Shown: positions 1 through 8,860, numbered from the stretch's first letter. The stretch is 64,000 bases of DNA from Anaerosporobacter mobilis DSM 15930 (GCF_900142955.1 NZ_FRCP01000010.1:1-64000); one strand, 5' to 3'. Notes: generated from the letters alone by a model not told the origin. A program made the numbers and translations.

Positions 1-292
<292 letters not shown>

Positions 293-516
293 AATTTTGA
301 TCTCTTCGTTCAGAATCAACTAACCAAACTGGCTATTTGTTTCCGTTTTGTCTTTCGACATTACTGTGTACTAAAAGTACATATACTTATTGAAAATCTT
401 TTTTCGTATTCTATCAAGTTAAACTTGTGAACACGTTTAGAATTTTCAGGGTTGTTTTATTATTCAATTATCAAAGTTCTTTTTTTCTACTGCTGTCTGC
501 CGTTTGGCGTGTCAGC
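293..516 (-). other. 16S rRNA leader (pre-rRNA)
   Basis: This is the transcribed spacer between the rRNA promoter and mature 16S. On the minus strand it contains AGAACTTTGATAATTGAA (about 463-480), resembling the boxA-like antitermination/processing sequence commonly found ahead of Firmicute 16S genes. No tRNA or protein gene is seen in it. Confidence 0.6.
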
Positions 517-523
517 GAATAAT

Positions 524-552
524 AGTTTATCACATTCATTTTGACTTGTCAA
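524..552 (-). promoter_or_regulatory. rRNA operon promoter
   Basis: On the minus strand the -35 is TTGACA (547-552) and the -10 is TAAACT (524-529), with exactly 17 bp between them. An A-rich tract lies upstream (about 553-590) in the place of an UP element, as expected for a strong rRNA promoter. Confidence 0.85.
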
Positions 553-616
553 CACTTTTTTTTAAAAGTTTTAAGTTTTTTTTGAATGTTTTTGCTGACG
601 CTTAGTAAATTAAAAA

Positions 617-704
617 CGGAGAAAGAGGGATTTGAACCCTCGCGCCGCGCAAACGACCTACACCCTTAGCAGGGGCGCCTCTTCAGCCACTTGAGTATTT
701 CTCC
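617..704 (-). tRNA. tRNA-Ser(GCU)
   Basis: The minus strand folds as a class II tRNA with a long variable arm. The acceptor stem is GGAGAAA paired with TTTCTCC, the T-loop is TTCAAAT, and the anticodon loop sits in CCCTGCTAAGGG, giving anticodon GCU (reads AGC/AGU). No 3' CCA is encoded. It lies just upstream of the rRNA promoter on the same strand, so it could be read through into the rRNA operon, but it has its own promoter. Confidence 0.95.
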
Positions 705-756
705 TTGTCTGAACTATCAGTTCATTATTTAATTTAATGCGTCGAACGCAAGAATT

Positions 757-785
757 AGTATATCAGAGTACAAATCATTTGTCAA
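757..785 (-). promoter_or_regulatory. Promoter of tRNA-Ser
   Basis: On the minus strand TTGACA (780-785) and TATACT (757-762) are separated by 17 bp. The -10 lies about 50 bp upstream of the tRNA 5' end. The remaining stretch from 786 to 998 is AT-rich and shows nothing else I can support. Confidence 0.8.
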
Positions 786-998
786 TGTCTTTTTTAAAGT
801 TTTTTTAATTTTTTGAATTATTTACTTAATAAGCGCATATATGCGTAATTAAGTATTAATTTTCATGTTTTTTCTTGCACTAATTTTATATTCTCTATCA
901 TGTTAAAGCTTTACCAAATACTTAATATATTATTCTTACTATCCTATTTTTCTCTTTACTTTAAAAACTAAAATAAGACTTATTACTCAATATACTAT

Positions 999-1547
999 CT
1001 ATATACAATATTCTCTTACTGCCTCTTCGTATAAGTTATTACCTTTACAATCGACAACAACTATTGCAGGAAAGTCTTTAACTTCTAGTTTTCTAATTGC
1101 CTCTGTTCCAAGATCATCATAAGCTATAACTTCTGATTTCTTTATACATTTGGATAAGATAGCTCCTGCACCACCAACTGCAGCAAAATAAACACATGTA
1201 TTATCTTTTATAGCTGATAGCACGTCTTCGTTTCTCTTTCCCTTACCTATCATGCCTTTTAAACCTTGTTCCATTAGTAAAGGCGCATACTTATCCATTC
1301 TGCTGCTGGTAGTTGGTCCTGCTGAACCAATTACCTTACCCTCTCTTGCAGGAGTAGGTCCTAGATAATATACAATATTGTTTGTTAAGTCAAACGGAAT
1401 CTCTTCTCCTTTAAGTATACTATCATATAGCCTTTTATGTGCTGCATCTCTTGCTGTATATATAATTCCAGTAATATATACATAATCTCCAGCCTCTAAT
1501 GACCGCACCACTTCTTCGGATAAAGGGGCTTTTATATTTTTATTCAT
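999..1547 (-). CDS. Fumarate hydratase class I, beta (C-terminal) subunit
   Basis: This 182-residue protein is the swivelling C-terminal domain of a two-subunit Fe-S hydro-lyase (fumarate/malate interconversion; L-tartrate dehydratase is the close alternative). It contains GPTPAREGKVIGSAGPTTS followed by SRMDKYAP, and GKGKRNEDV, all typical of the family. It works with the alpha subunit encoded just upstream. The chosen ATG (1547) gives the family N-terminus MNKNIKAPLSEEV; longer in-frame starts (GTG 1568, ATG 1583) run into the conserved leader. There is no good Shine-Dalgarno directly upstream; see the leader element. Confidence 0.9.
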   Translation of the reverse strand: MNKNIKAPLSEEVVRSLEAGDYVYITGIIYTARDAAHKRLYDSILKGEEIPFDLTNNIVYYLGPTPAREGKVIGSAGPTTSSRMDKYAPLLMEQGLKGMIGKGKRNEDVLSAIKDNTCVYFAAVGGAGAILSKCIKKSEVIAYDDLGTEAIRKLEVKDFPAIVVVDCKGNNLYEEAVREYCI

Positions 1548-1620
1548 GTTTATACCCATGCATATCACAAGTAAGCTTGTCATACCTCTTAAATAAATAA
1601 AGTGAATGAACGCAATGCAT
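1540..1620 (-). CDS. Putative 26-residue leader peptide upstream of fumarase beta
   Basis: On the minus strand an ATG (1620) opens a 26-codon frame beginning MHC and containing CDMHG near its end. Its stop overlaps the start of the beta subunit (CATGAATAA). AAAGGAG lies only 2 nt before the ATG, an awkwardly short spacing. The peptide resembles the one ahead of the alpha subunit at both ends, in the same frame. Whether it is translated, or the sequence is conserved for RNA structure, cannot be decided here. Confidence 0.35.
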   Translation of the reverse strand: MHCVHSLYLFKRYDKLTCDMHGYKHE

Positions 1621-1641
1621 GGCTCCTTTCATAATATTTAA
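1544..1641 (-). promoter_or_regulatory. Structured leader of fumarase beta (copy 2 of two)
   Basis: The minus-strand leader has a 5' block (TTAAATATTATG, then AAAGGAGCCATGCATTGC) and a 3' block (TTGTGATATGCATGGGTA then TAAACATGA) nearly identical to those ahead of the alpha subunit. CCATGCA (1616-1622) pairs perfectly with TGCATGG (1556-1562). Closing this stem places AAAGGAG next to an 8-nt spacer (1548-1555) before the ATG. The loop can form an inner hairpin ACAAG/CTTGT. No known riboswitch class was recognised. Confidence 0.55.
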
Positions 1642-1735
1642 TTTCTTATAAGCATCATACCAATAGAGTAACTCTAATCGTCTATGCCAAATACATATTA
1701 TACTTACTTAACAATTCATTAAAAGGACAAAGTGA

Positions 1736-1805
1736 ATACGCTACTATAGCTTACACTACTGTATTACGTTACTATCTTTTACATTGCTATATTTCGCTTT
1801 GCTGT
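1736..1805 (-). repeat. Five degenerate tandem 12-mers after fumarase alpha
   Basis: Read on the minus strand, five related 12-mers follow each other: ACAGCAAAGCGA (1794-1805), ATAGCAATGTAA (1779-1790), ATAGTAACGTAA (1764-1775), ACAGTAGTGTAA (1751-1762) and ATAGTAGCGTAT (1736-1747). The steps are 15, 15, 13 and 15 nt. The array starts directly after the alpha stop codon and lies in the alpha-beta intergenic transcript. Confidence 0.7.
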
Positions 1806-2648
1806 TTACAATATGCAATGGGAATGTCTATTTACATGGCAACATATATTAATAGCAACAGGTAGACCAGCTATGTGTGTTGGATATGTTTCAACATTAA
1901 CTCCTAACGCTGTTATTCTTCCACCAAGACCTGCCGGTCCAATACCTAATTTATTAATGGTCTCTAGCAATTCTTCTTCTAATTCTTTTACATATGGTAT
2001 AGAAGATCTCTGTTGTAAGTTGCGTGTTAAAGCTTTTTTTGCAAGTAGTGTGCATTTTTCAAAACTACCTCCTATTCCAACTCCAACAACCATTGGAGGA
2101 CATGCATTAGGACCTGCTAATTTTACCGTTTCTAAAACTGCTGCCTTAACACCTTCAATACCATCTGCTGGTTTCAACATATATACACGGCTCATATTCT
2201 CACTTCCAAAACCTTTTGGAGCAACTGTAATTTCTATGTTTTCACCAGATACTATTTCATAATGTATTATTCCGGGGGTATTATCTTTTGTGTTCTCACG
2301 AATTATTGGATCTTTCACTACGGACTTTCTTAAATAGCCCTCCTCATATCCCTGTCTAATACCTTCATTAATGGCATCTTCAAGATTCATACCTTCAATA
2401 TGTACATCTTGACCTATCTTCATGAATACAATAGCCATTCCAGTATCTTGACAAATCGGTATTAATTCATCTCTAGCTATATTAATATTTGCTTGTAATT
2501 GTTCTAGAATTTGCTTCCCTATTGGTGATTTTTCTTTTTCTGGGGCATTAACAATAGCATTTTCCATATCCTTAGATAAGTTATAATTTGCTTCAATACA
2601 CATTTCTTTTATATTACTTATAATTGTATCTGTATGAATAACTCTCAT
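1806..2648 (-). CDS. Fumarate hydratase class I, alpha (N-terminal) subunit
   Basis: This 280-residue catalytic subunit of a two-subunit Fe-S fumarase (tartrate dehydratase family) binds a [4Fe-4S] cluster. The three expected cysteine sites are present: ICQDTG, GPNACPPMVVGVGIGGS and NICCHVNRH. The start chosen is ATG 2648 (MRVIHTDTI); an ATG at 2660 and a GTG at 2669 are in frame but lie within the conserved leader. The beta subunit follows 258 nt downstream. The product would hydrate fumarate to malate in an oxygen-sensitive, anaerobic branch of C4 metabolism. Confidence 0.92.
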   Translation of the reverse strand: MRVIHTDTIISNIKEMCIEANYNLSKDMENAIVNAPEKEKSPIGKQILEQLQANINIARDELIPICQDTGMAIVFMKIGQDVHIEGMNLEDAINEGIRQGYEEGYLRKSVVKDPIIRENTKDNTPGIIHYEIVSGENIEITVAPKGFGSENMSRVYMLKPADGIEGVKAAVLETVKLAGPNACPPMVVGVGIGGSFEKCTLLAKKALTRNLQQRSSIPYVKELEEELLETINKLGIGPAGLGGRITALGVNVETYPTHIAGLPVAINICCHVNRHSHCIL

Positions 2649-2739
2649 CTTTTTACCCATGCATATCACAATTTTTCAATGATACTGCTAATAAATAAGT
2701 TGAAAGAAAGCAGTGCATGGTTCCTTTCATAATATTTAA
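2645..2739 (-). promoter_or_regulatory. Structured leader of fumarase alpha (copy 1 of two)
   Basis: This element is homologous to the leader of the beta subunit: 28 of 30 nt match in the 5' block and 25 of 27 in the 3' block, with a diverged middle. CCATGCA (2714-2720) pairs with TGCATGG (2657-2663), leaving GTAAAAAG (8 nt) before the ATG at 2648. The interior can form ACTGC/GCAGT. It looks like a structured RNA that bridges the Shine-Dalgarno and the start codon. Confidence 0.55.
2653..2718 (-). CDS. Putative 21-residue leader peptide upstream of fumarase alpha
   Basis: A minus-strand frame starts at ATG 2718 (MHC...) and ends ...NCDMHG followed by TAA, 4 nt before the alpha start, so the two could be translationally coupled. 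It matches the leader peptide ahead of the beta subunit at both ends (MHC and CDMHG), and the two differ in length between these ends by exactly one codon. AAAGGAA lies 2 nt upstream of the ATG. An in-frame ATG at 2730 would extend it by four residues (MKGT). Confidence 0.38.
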   Translation of the reverse strand: MHCFLSTYLLAVSLKNCDMHG

Positions 2740-3010
2740 AACTCTTTCAACTCTTTTTTTATATATACTAAGCAAGCTCTCTATCCTGATAAATAAGCGT
2801 TAACAGTTCTTGTCCACGCTCTTTTCTTTCTTGCTAAATAACTCTTTATTGCTCAAATGTTCTTTTATGTTTCCTTAATATTCTTTTTTTTCTTCCATGT
2901 TCTTATGTATTCTTAAATAGTATTCTAATTCCTACAATGTAATATATCATACTTTTTATTTAGGCTCAAGTAAACGATATAAATCATACATTCTGGAACT
3001 TCTTTCACGA
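2740..3010. other. Intergenic, T-rich, no gene seen
   Basis: About 270 bp between the fumarase leader and the gyrA terminator. The plus strand is rich in TTCTTT words. It must hold the fumarase promoter (minus strand), but I could not assign convincing -35/-10 boxes. Confidence 0.5.
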
Positions 3011-3066
3011 ATTAGAAAAGGAGTAAACTGTATAACCATTAATTGGTCCATACAATTTACTCCTTA
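3011..3066 (-). terminator. Terminator of the dnaA-gyrA gene run
   Basis: AAGGAGTAAA (3018-3027) is the inverse of TTTACTCCTT (3056-3065). On the minus strand the hairpin ends in CCTTTTC, so it can act as an intrinsic terminator 34 nt downstream of the gyrA stop. Confidence 0.75.
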
Positions 3067-3099
3067 ATTATTCTAATAAAATATTAAAGCATAGTTATT

Positions 3100-5718
3100 T
3101 TATTCCTCTGAGTTAACCTCATCTGAATTATTTTTTTCAAAATTTTCTTCTTCGGAATCTTCTTCTAGTTCTTCGTAATCTTGATTTGAATCTATAATAA
3201 TTTCATCATTCGTAGATTCTTCTTCTAATTGTTCTTCTAATTGTTTTAACAGATCTTCTTCCGTTGTGTTGTCACTCTCTCTTACCTTAGCAAAACTTGC
3301 GACTTTAATATCTTTATCTACATCAATATCAATTAATTTAACACCTGAAGTTATCCTTCCAAGAACAGAAATACCACTTACCATTAGACGAATTATAATT
3401 CCTTCTGTGGTAATAATCATAATCTCATTGTCATCATTAACAGCTTTAACACCAACTACTTCACCTGTTTTTTCTGTTACTTTATAACATTTAACACCTT
3501 TACCACCACGACGTTGTACTGTAAATTCATCCATGTCCGTACGTTTACCCATACCATATTCTGATACGAATAATAGATACTTACCTTGGGTATTCAATTG
3601 CATACCAACGATTTCGTCATCATCAGATAAGTTCATACCAATAACACCCATGGATGTTCTACCAGTAGGTCTAACATCTTCTTCATTAAATCTTATACAG
3701 ATACCATTCTTAGTTACTAAGATAATATCTTTCTGTCTATTGGTTGATTTAACTTCAATTAATTCATCATCTTCACGTAAATTAATTGCTTGTAAACCAG
3801 ACTTTCTAATATTTTCATATTCCTTAATAGGAGTTTTCTTAACAATACCTTTCTTAGTTGCCATGAACAAGTATGTGTTATTCTTATACTCGCGTAATGG
3901 AATAATTGCTGTAATTCTTTCTTCTGGTAGTAACTGCAATAAGTTAACAATAGCGGTACCTCTAGCAGTTCTACTTGATTCTGGAATTTCATATGCTTTC
4001 AAACGATATACACGACCCTTATTAGTAAAGAACATAATATAGTGGTGTGTAGTCGTCATTAATAAATCTTCTATGAAATCCTCTTCTATTGTCTGCATAC
4101 CCTTTATACCCTTGCCACCTCGATGTTGACTCTTGAAATTATCTACAGTCATTCTCTTTATGTAGCCAAGGCGGGTTATTGCAATTACAGTATTCTCTTT
4201 TGGGATAAGGTCTTCCATGGATATGTCGTATTCATCAAATCCAATTGATGTTCTACGATCATCACCATACTTATCACGGATAACAATTAACTCCTCTTTG
4301 ATCACAGTAAGAAGTTTCTTAATATCAGCTAATATTGCTTTGTATTCCGCAATTTTTGTTTCTAACTCCTTATATTCGTTCTCAAGTTTTTCTCTTTCTA
4401 AACCAGTAAGAGCACGAAGTCTCATATCAACAATTGCTTGCGCTTGAACTTCAGATAGTCCAAAACGTTCGGTTAAACGTTCTTTTGCAATTCCTACGTT
4501 GTTTGAAGAACGTATAATATGAATTACTTCATCAATATTATCAAGAGCTACCATTAAACCTTCTAAGATATGAGCTCTTTCCTGTGCTTTGTTTAAATCG
4601 TATTGTGTACGACGAGTTACTACTTCCTCTTGATGATGTAAATAATGTTTTAACATTTCATGTAAATTGAGAACTTTTGGCTCATTATTTACAAGTGCTA
4701 ACATGATGACACCAAATGTTTCCTGTAATTGCGTATGCTTATATAATTGATTTAATAATACATTAGCATTTACATCTCTTCGTAGTTCAATACAGATTCT
4801 CATACCTGTACGGTCAGATTCATCTCGTAGTTCTGTAATTCCGTCAATTTTCTTATCGCGTACAAGTTCTGCTATTTTCTCAACTAATCTTGCCTTATTA
4901 ACCATATATGGTAATTCTGTAACTACAATACGATTTTTACCATTCTGCATTGGTTCAATATCCGTTACAGCGCGTACACGTATCTTACCTCTACCGGTAC
5001 GATATGCTTCGTCAATTGCTCTTGTGCCTAGGATGGTTGCACCGGTAGGAAAGTCTGGACCTTTTACGATTTGAAGTAACTCTTCAATTGAAGTCTCTCG
5101 ATCTTCCTCTACACGATTATCAATTAACTTAATAACAGCATTAATAATCTCATTTAAGTTATGAGGTGGAATATTCGTTGCCATACCTACTGCTATACCT
5201 GATGCTCCATTTACCAAAAGACTAGGAAATCTTGCTGGCAATACAACTGGTTCTTTTTCTGTCTCATCAAAGTTTGGTATGAAATCTACTGTATTCTTGT
5301 TAATATCAGAAAGCATCTCCATTGATATCTTGCTTAATCGTGCTTCTGTATAACGCATAGCTGCTGCCCCATCACCATCGACAGAACCGAAGTTACCATG
5401 TCCATCTACTAATGGATATCTTGTAGACCACTCCTGTGCTAAATTAACCAAAGCACCATATATTGAACTATCGCCATGTGGATGATATTTACCCATTGTA
5501 TCGCCGACGATACGGGCACATTTACGATGTGGTTTGTCCGGACCGTTGTTAAGTTCGATCATGGCATAGAGAATTCTTCTTTGTACAGGCTTTAAACCGT
5601 CCCTAACGTCAGGTAAAGCTCTGGCCGCGATTACAGACATGGCATAGTCAATATATGACGTTTCCATGGTCTTTTTCAGATCAACCTCATGAACTTTATC
5701 AAAGATATGTTCGTCCAT
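3100..5718 (-). CDS. gyrA: DNA gyrase subunit A
   Basis: The 872-residue subunit breaks and rejoins DNA in ATP-dependent negative supercoiling. The catalytic tyrosine is in AAMRYTEARLS (about residue 123). The quinolone-pocket region reads HPHGDSSIYG, so the usual acidic residue four positions after the key serine is glycine. The C-terminal pinwheel has QHRGGKG near residue 529 at the position expected for the GyrA box and a canonical QRRGGKG near 733. The tail after about residue 820 is strongly acidic (Glu/Asp/Asn). The start ATG 5718 is preceded by GGAGG. It lies 60 bp downstream of gyrB. Confidence 0.98.
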   Translation of the reverse strand: MDEHIFDKVHEVDLKKTMETSYIDYAMSVIAARALPDVRDGLKPVQRRILYAMIELNNGPDKPHRKCARIVGDTMGKYHPHGDSSIYGALVNLAQEWSTRYPLVDGHGNFGSVDGDGAAAMRYTEARLSKISMEMLSDINKNTVDFIPNFDETEKEPVVLPARFPSLLVNGASGIAVGMATNIPPHNLNEIINAVIKLIDNRVEEDRETSIEELLQIVKGPDFPTGATILGTRAIDEAYRTGRGKIRVRAVTDIEPMQNGKNRIVVTELPYMVNKARLVEKIAELVRDKKIDGITELRDESDRTGMRICIELRRDVNANVLLNQLYKHTQLQETFGVIMLALVNNEPKVLNLHEMLKHYLHHQEEVVTRRTQYDLNKAQERAHILEGLMVALDNIDEVIHIIRSSNNVGIAKERLTERFGLSEVQAQAIVDMRLRALTGLEREKLENEYKELETKIAEYKAILADIKKLLTVIKEELIVIRDKYGDDRRTSIGFDEYDISMEDLIPKENTVIAITRLGYIKRMTVDNFKSQHRGGKGIKGMQTIEEDFIEDLLMTTTHHYIMFFTNKGRVYRLKAYEIPESSRTARGTAIVNLLQLLPEERITAIIPLREYKNNTYLFMATKKGIVKKTPIKEYENIRKSGLQAINLREDDELIEVKSTNRQKDIILVTKNGICIRFNEEDVRPTGRTSMGVIGMNLSDDDEIVGMQLNTQGKYLLFVSEYGMGKRTDMDEFTVQRRGGKGVKCYKVTEKTGEVVGVKAVNDDNEIMIITTEGIIIRLMVSGISVLGRITSGVKLIDIDVDKDIKVASFAKVRESDNTTEEDLLKQLEEQLEEESTNDEIIIDSNQDYEELEEDSEEENFEKNNSDEVNSEE

Positions 5719-5778
5719 TTTATTTCCTCCATAGTTATATTTTTAACGAAGTTATTATAAATATTGTTACTTTTTTAA

Positions 5779-7701
5779 CTAAACATCTAGATTCTTAACA
5801 TATTTAGCATTCGCTTCAATAAATTCTCTTCTTGGTTCAACTTTATCACCCATAAGCGTAGTAAATGTTAAATCTATCTCAGAAGAAGTTTCTTCATCTA
5901 TTGTTACGCGTAATAATACACGTCTTTGTGGATCCATGGTTGTTTCCCATAATTGTTCGGCATCCATTTCACCAAGACCTTTATAACGTTGAATCTTATT
6001 GTTTGTATCACGACCAATTTCAACTAATATGTTATTTAATTCTTCATCGCTATACGCATAACGTACTTGTTTGTTTTTCTCAACTTTATATAAAGGTGGT
6101 TGCGCTAAATATACGTATCCTTGTTTTATTAATTCAGGCATAAAACGGTATAAGAATGTTAACAATAAAGTACTAATGTGAGCACCATCAACATCGGCAT
6201 CTGTCATAATAATAATTTTATGATAACGTAATTTACTAATATCAAAATCATCTGATATGCCTGTACCAAATGCTGTAATCATTGCTTTAATTTCATTGTT
6301 AACCAAAATCTTATCAAGACGTGACTTCTCAACATTAAGAATCTTACCTCTTAGTGGTAGAATAGCCTGTGTAGCACGTGATCTTGCTGTCTTGGCAGAG
6401 CCACCAGCGGAATCACCTTCTACAATGTATATTTCACAGTTCTTAGGATCTTTGTCTGAACAATCTGCTAATTTACCAGGAAGACTCATTCCTTCTAGGG
6501 CTGTTTTTCTACGAGTTAAGTCTCTTGCCTTTCTCGCTGCATCTCTAGCACGTTGTGCAAGAATTGCCTTTTCACAGATAATCTTTGCTACTGCTGGATT
6601 TTGTTCTAAGAAGTAGGTAAGCTGTTCACTAACTACAGTGTCAACCGCTCCTCTTGCTTCACTATTACCAAGTTTTTGCTTAGTCTGTCCTTCAAATTGA
6701 GGATCTCCAATTTTAATACTAATAATAGCTGTCAAACCTTCACGTATATCTTCACCAGATAAATTAACTTCGTTATCCTTTAAGAATTTTTGTTTCCTAG
6801 CATAATCATTAAAGGTTTTTGTCAGAGCATTCTTAAACCCAGCAAGATGAGTACCACCTTCTGGAGTTGTGATATTATTTACGAAACTATAACAGTTTTC
6901 TGTATAAGAATTATTATGTTGCATTGCAACTTCAACATAAACATCATCTTTTTTTCCTTCACAATATAAAATGTTTTCATATAAACAATCTTTATGGCTA
7001 TTTAAATACTGTACGTATTCTTTTATACCGCCTTCGTAATGAAACTCTCTTACTATTTGTTCTTCTTCACGGTCATCTCTTAGTATAATTTTAAGATTTT
7101 TCGTTAAGAAAGCCATTTCTCTAAGTCTTTGTTTTAGTACTTCATAATCATAAACAGTCTCTTCAAAGATATCTTTGTCAGGAAGGAAAGTTACAGTAGT
7201 ACCAGTTTGGTCTGTTTCTCCTACTACTTTTAAAGGATGCATAACTTTACCACGTTCATAACGTTGATTGTATATCTTTCCTTCTGTGTAGATATTTACT
7301 TCAAGCCACTCAGATAACGCATTTACTACAGAAGCACCAACTCCGTGTAAACCTCCTGATACCTTGTATCCTCCACCACCGAATTTACCGCCAGCATGAA
7401 GAATGGTAAATACAACTTCAACTGCAGGAATTCCCTTTTTAGGATGGATGCCAATTGGAATACCTCTACCATTATCCTTAACGGTAATTGAATTATCTTG
7501 GTTAATTGTTACATCAATTGTATCACAAAAACCGCCAAGTGCTTCATCAACTGCATTATCTACAATTTCATACACAAGATGGTGTAAGCCTTTTGATGAT
7601 GTACTACCAATATACATACCTGGTCTTTTTCTTACAGCTTCTAAGCCTTCGAGAATCTGTATCTGATTAGCGCCGTATTCTGTACCCATTTCTGTACTCA
7701 T
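5779..7701 (-). CDS. gyrB: DNA gyrase subunit B
   Basis: The 640-residue ATPase subunit of gyrase. The GHKL ATP site is visible as DNAVDEALGG, NGRGIP and GGLHGVGASVVNALS. The TOPRIM region has EGDSAGGSA and the metal-binding DADVDGAHI. The C-terminal motif QRYKGLGEM is typical. The start ATG follows TTAGGAGGAAAG. It forms a gene pair with gyrA, 60 bp downstream. Confidence 0.98.
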   Translation of the reverse strand: MSTEMGTEYGANQIQILEGLEAVRKRPGMYIGSTSSKGLHHLVYEIVDNAVDEALGGFCDTIDVTINQDNSITVKDNGRGIPIGIHPKKGIPAVEVVFTILHAGGKFGGGGYKVSGGLHGVGASVVNALSEWLEVNIYTEGKIYNQRYERGKVMHPLKVVGETDQTGTTVTFLPDKDIFEETVYDYEVLKQRLREMAFLTKNLKIILRDDREEEQIVREFHYEGGIKEYVQYLNSHKDCLYENILYCEGKKDDVYVEVAMQHNNSYTENCYSFVNNITTPEGGTHLAGFKNALTKTFNDYARKQKFLKDNEVNLSGEDIREGLTAIISIKIGDPQFEGQTKQKLGNSEARGAVDTVVSEQLTYFLEQNPAVAKIICEKAILAQRARDAARKARDLTRRKTALEGMSLPGKLADCSDKDPKNCEIYIVEGDSAGGSAKTARSRATQAILPLRGKILNVEKSRLDKILVNNEIKAMITAFGTGISDDFDISKLRYHKIIIMTDADVDGAHISTLLLTFLYRFMPELIKQGYVYLAQPPLYKVEKNKQVRYAYSDEELNNILVEIGRDTNNKIQRYKGLGEMDAEQLWETTMDPQRRVLLRVTIDEETSSEIDLTFTTLMGDKVEPRREFIEANAKYVKNLDV

Positions 7702-7760
7702 AACTTTCCTCCTAATTTTATCCTATTATTAATTAAGTATTACTGATAAACTTGATTTTA

Positions 7761-8849
7761 CTATTCATTTTCCAAAGTTACACTTCCTTCTACTACTCGG
7801 TACAATTTATCTATATGAAATCGGTTGGTTACAAACTCTTCCAAACCTGTACAAGTAATCATCGTTTGGATACCTTCAATGCTGTTCAACAAGTAATTTT
7901 GTCGATTACGGTCAAGTTCCGATAACACATCATCTAACAGTAATATCGGTTCATCTTTTATAGTTTGCCTAACCAGCTCAATTTCAGCAAGTTTTAATGA
8001 AAGTGCTGATGTTCTCTGCTGCCCTTGGGAACCAAATTTACGAATATCTATATCCTTTATGGTAAAACAAATGTCATCCCTATGAGGTCCGATGCTTGTC
8101 TGCTTATAAAATACATCCTTTTCTCTTTGTTTTTCTACTTTTGCTTCCATATCTTCAGAAAGAACATTAGGTTCATATTTTATTACTAATTCTTCCTTAC
8201 CACCTGATAATCTCTTATGTATACCGTATACAATCTCATTTAGCTCCAGTATAAATTGCGTTCTACGTTTAATTATACGTCTACCGAACTCACAAAGTTG
8301 TATATCCCATACACTTAGTGTTTCCATTAATTCAGGTTTGAAACCTATTTGCTTTAATAAATTATTACGTTGGTTAATAATTTTGTTGTAATTTGTCAAA
8401 TCCGAAAGGTATAGTTTATCTAACTGACATAATTCAAAATCAATAAATCTTCTACGATCACTTGGTCCGTTTTTAATTATACTTAAATCTTCTGGAGAGA
8501 AAAATACAAGGTTAATAAGTCCAAAGAGTTCACTAGACTTCCTAATTGGAATCCCATCGATTGCTACGCCTTTGGGTTTATTCTTTTTCAAATGCATATC
8601 AATTCGATGTACAATCAGATTTTTCTCAATAAACATACGAATATGAGATTCTTCCTGATTTAACTGAATCATATCTTTATCCTTACTTCCCTTGTGTGAT
8701 TTTGTCGTACCAGCTAAATAGACAGCTTCAAGTATATTGGTTTTTCCCTGTGCATTATCTCCATACAATATGTTTGTACCATTCTTAAAATTCATTGATA
8801 ACGTATTATAATTTCTAAAATTACTTAACTCAAGCGACTTAACAAACAT
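7761..8849 (-). CDS. recF: DNA replication and repair protein RecF
   Basis: This 362-residue SMC-like ATPase loads RecA at single-strand gaps. The Walker A motif GDNAQGKTNILEAVY is near residue 31, the ABC-type signature is in KFGSQGQQRTSALSLKLAE, and the Walker B motif is PILLLDDVLSELD. It starts 11 nt after the stop of the S4 protein, so the two are co-transcribed. Its own ribosome binding site is weak (TTGGTG), suggesting coupling. Confidence 0.97.
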   Translation of the reverse strand: MFVKSLELSNFRNYNTLSMNFKNGTNILYGDNAQGKTNILEAVYLAGTTKSHKGSKDKDMIQLNQEESHIRMFIEKNLIVHRIDMHLKKNKPKGVAIDGIPIRKSSELFGLINLVFFSPEDLSIIKNGPSDRRRFIDFELCQLDKLYLSDLTNYNKIINQRNNLLKQIGFKPELMETLSVWDIQLCEFGRRIIKRRTQFILELNEIVYGIHKRLSGGKEELVIKYEPNVLSEDMEAKVEKQREKDVFYKQTSIGPHRDDICFTIKDIDIRKFGSQGQQRTSALSLKLAEIELVRQTIKDEPILLLDDVLSELDRNRQNYLLNSIEGIQTMITCTGLEEFVTNRFHIDKLYRVVEGSVTLENE

Positions 8850-8860
8850 AATTACACCAA

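Noticed and set aside
1813..2262. Plus-strand ORF of 149 residues
   Set aside because: Antisense shadow of the fumarase alpha gene, no binding site, no family pattern.
3533..4042. Plus-strand ORF of 169 residues
   Set aside because: Antisense shadow of gyrA.
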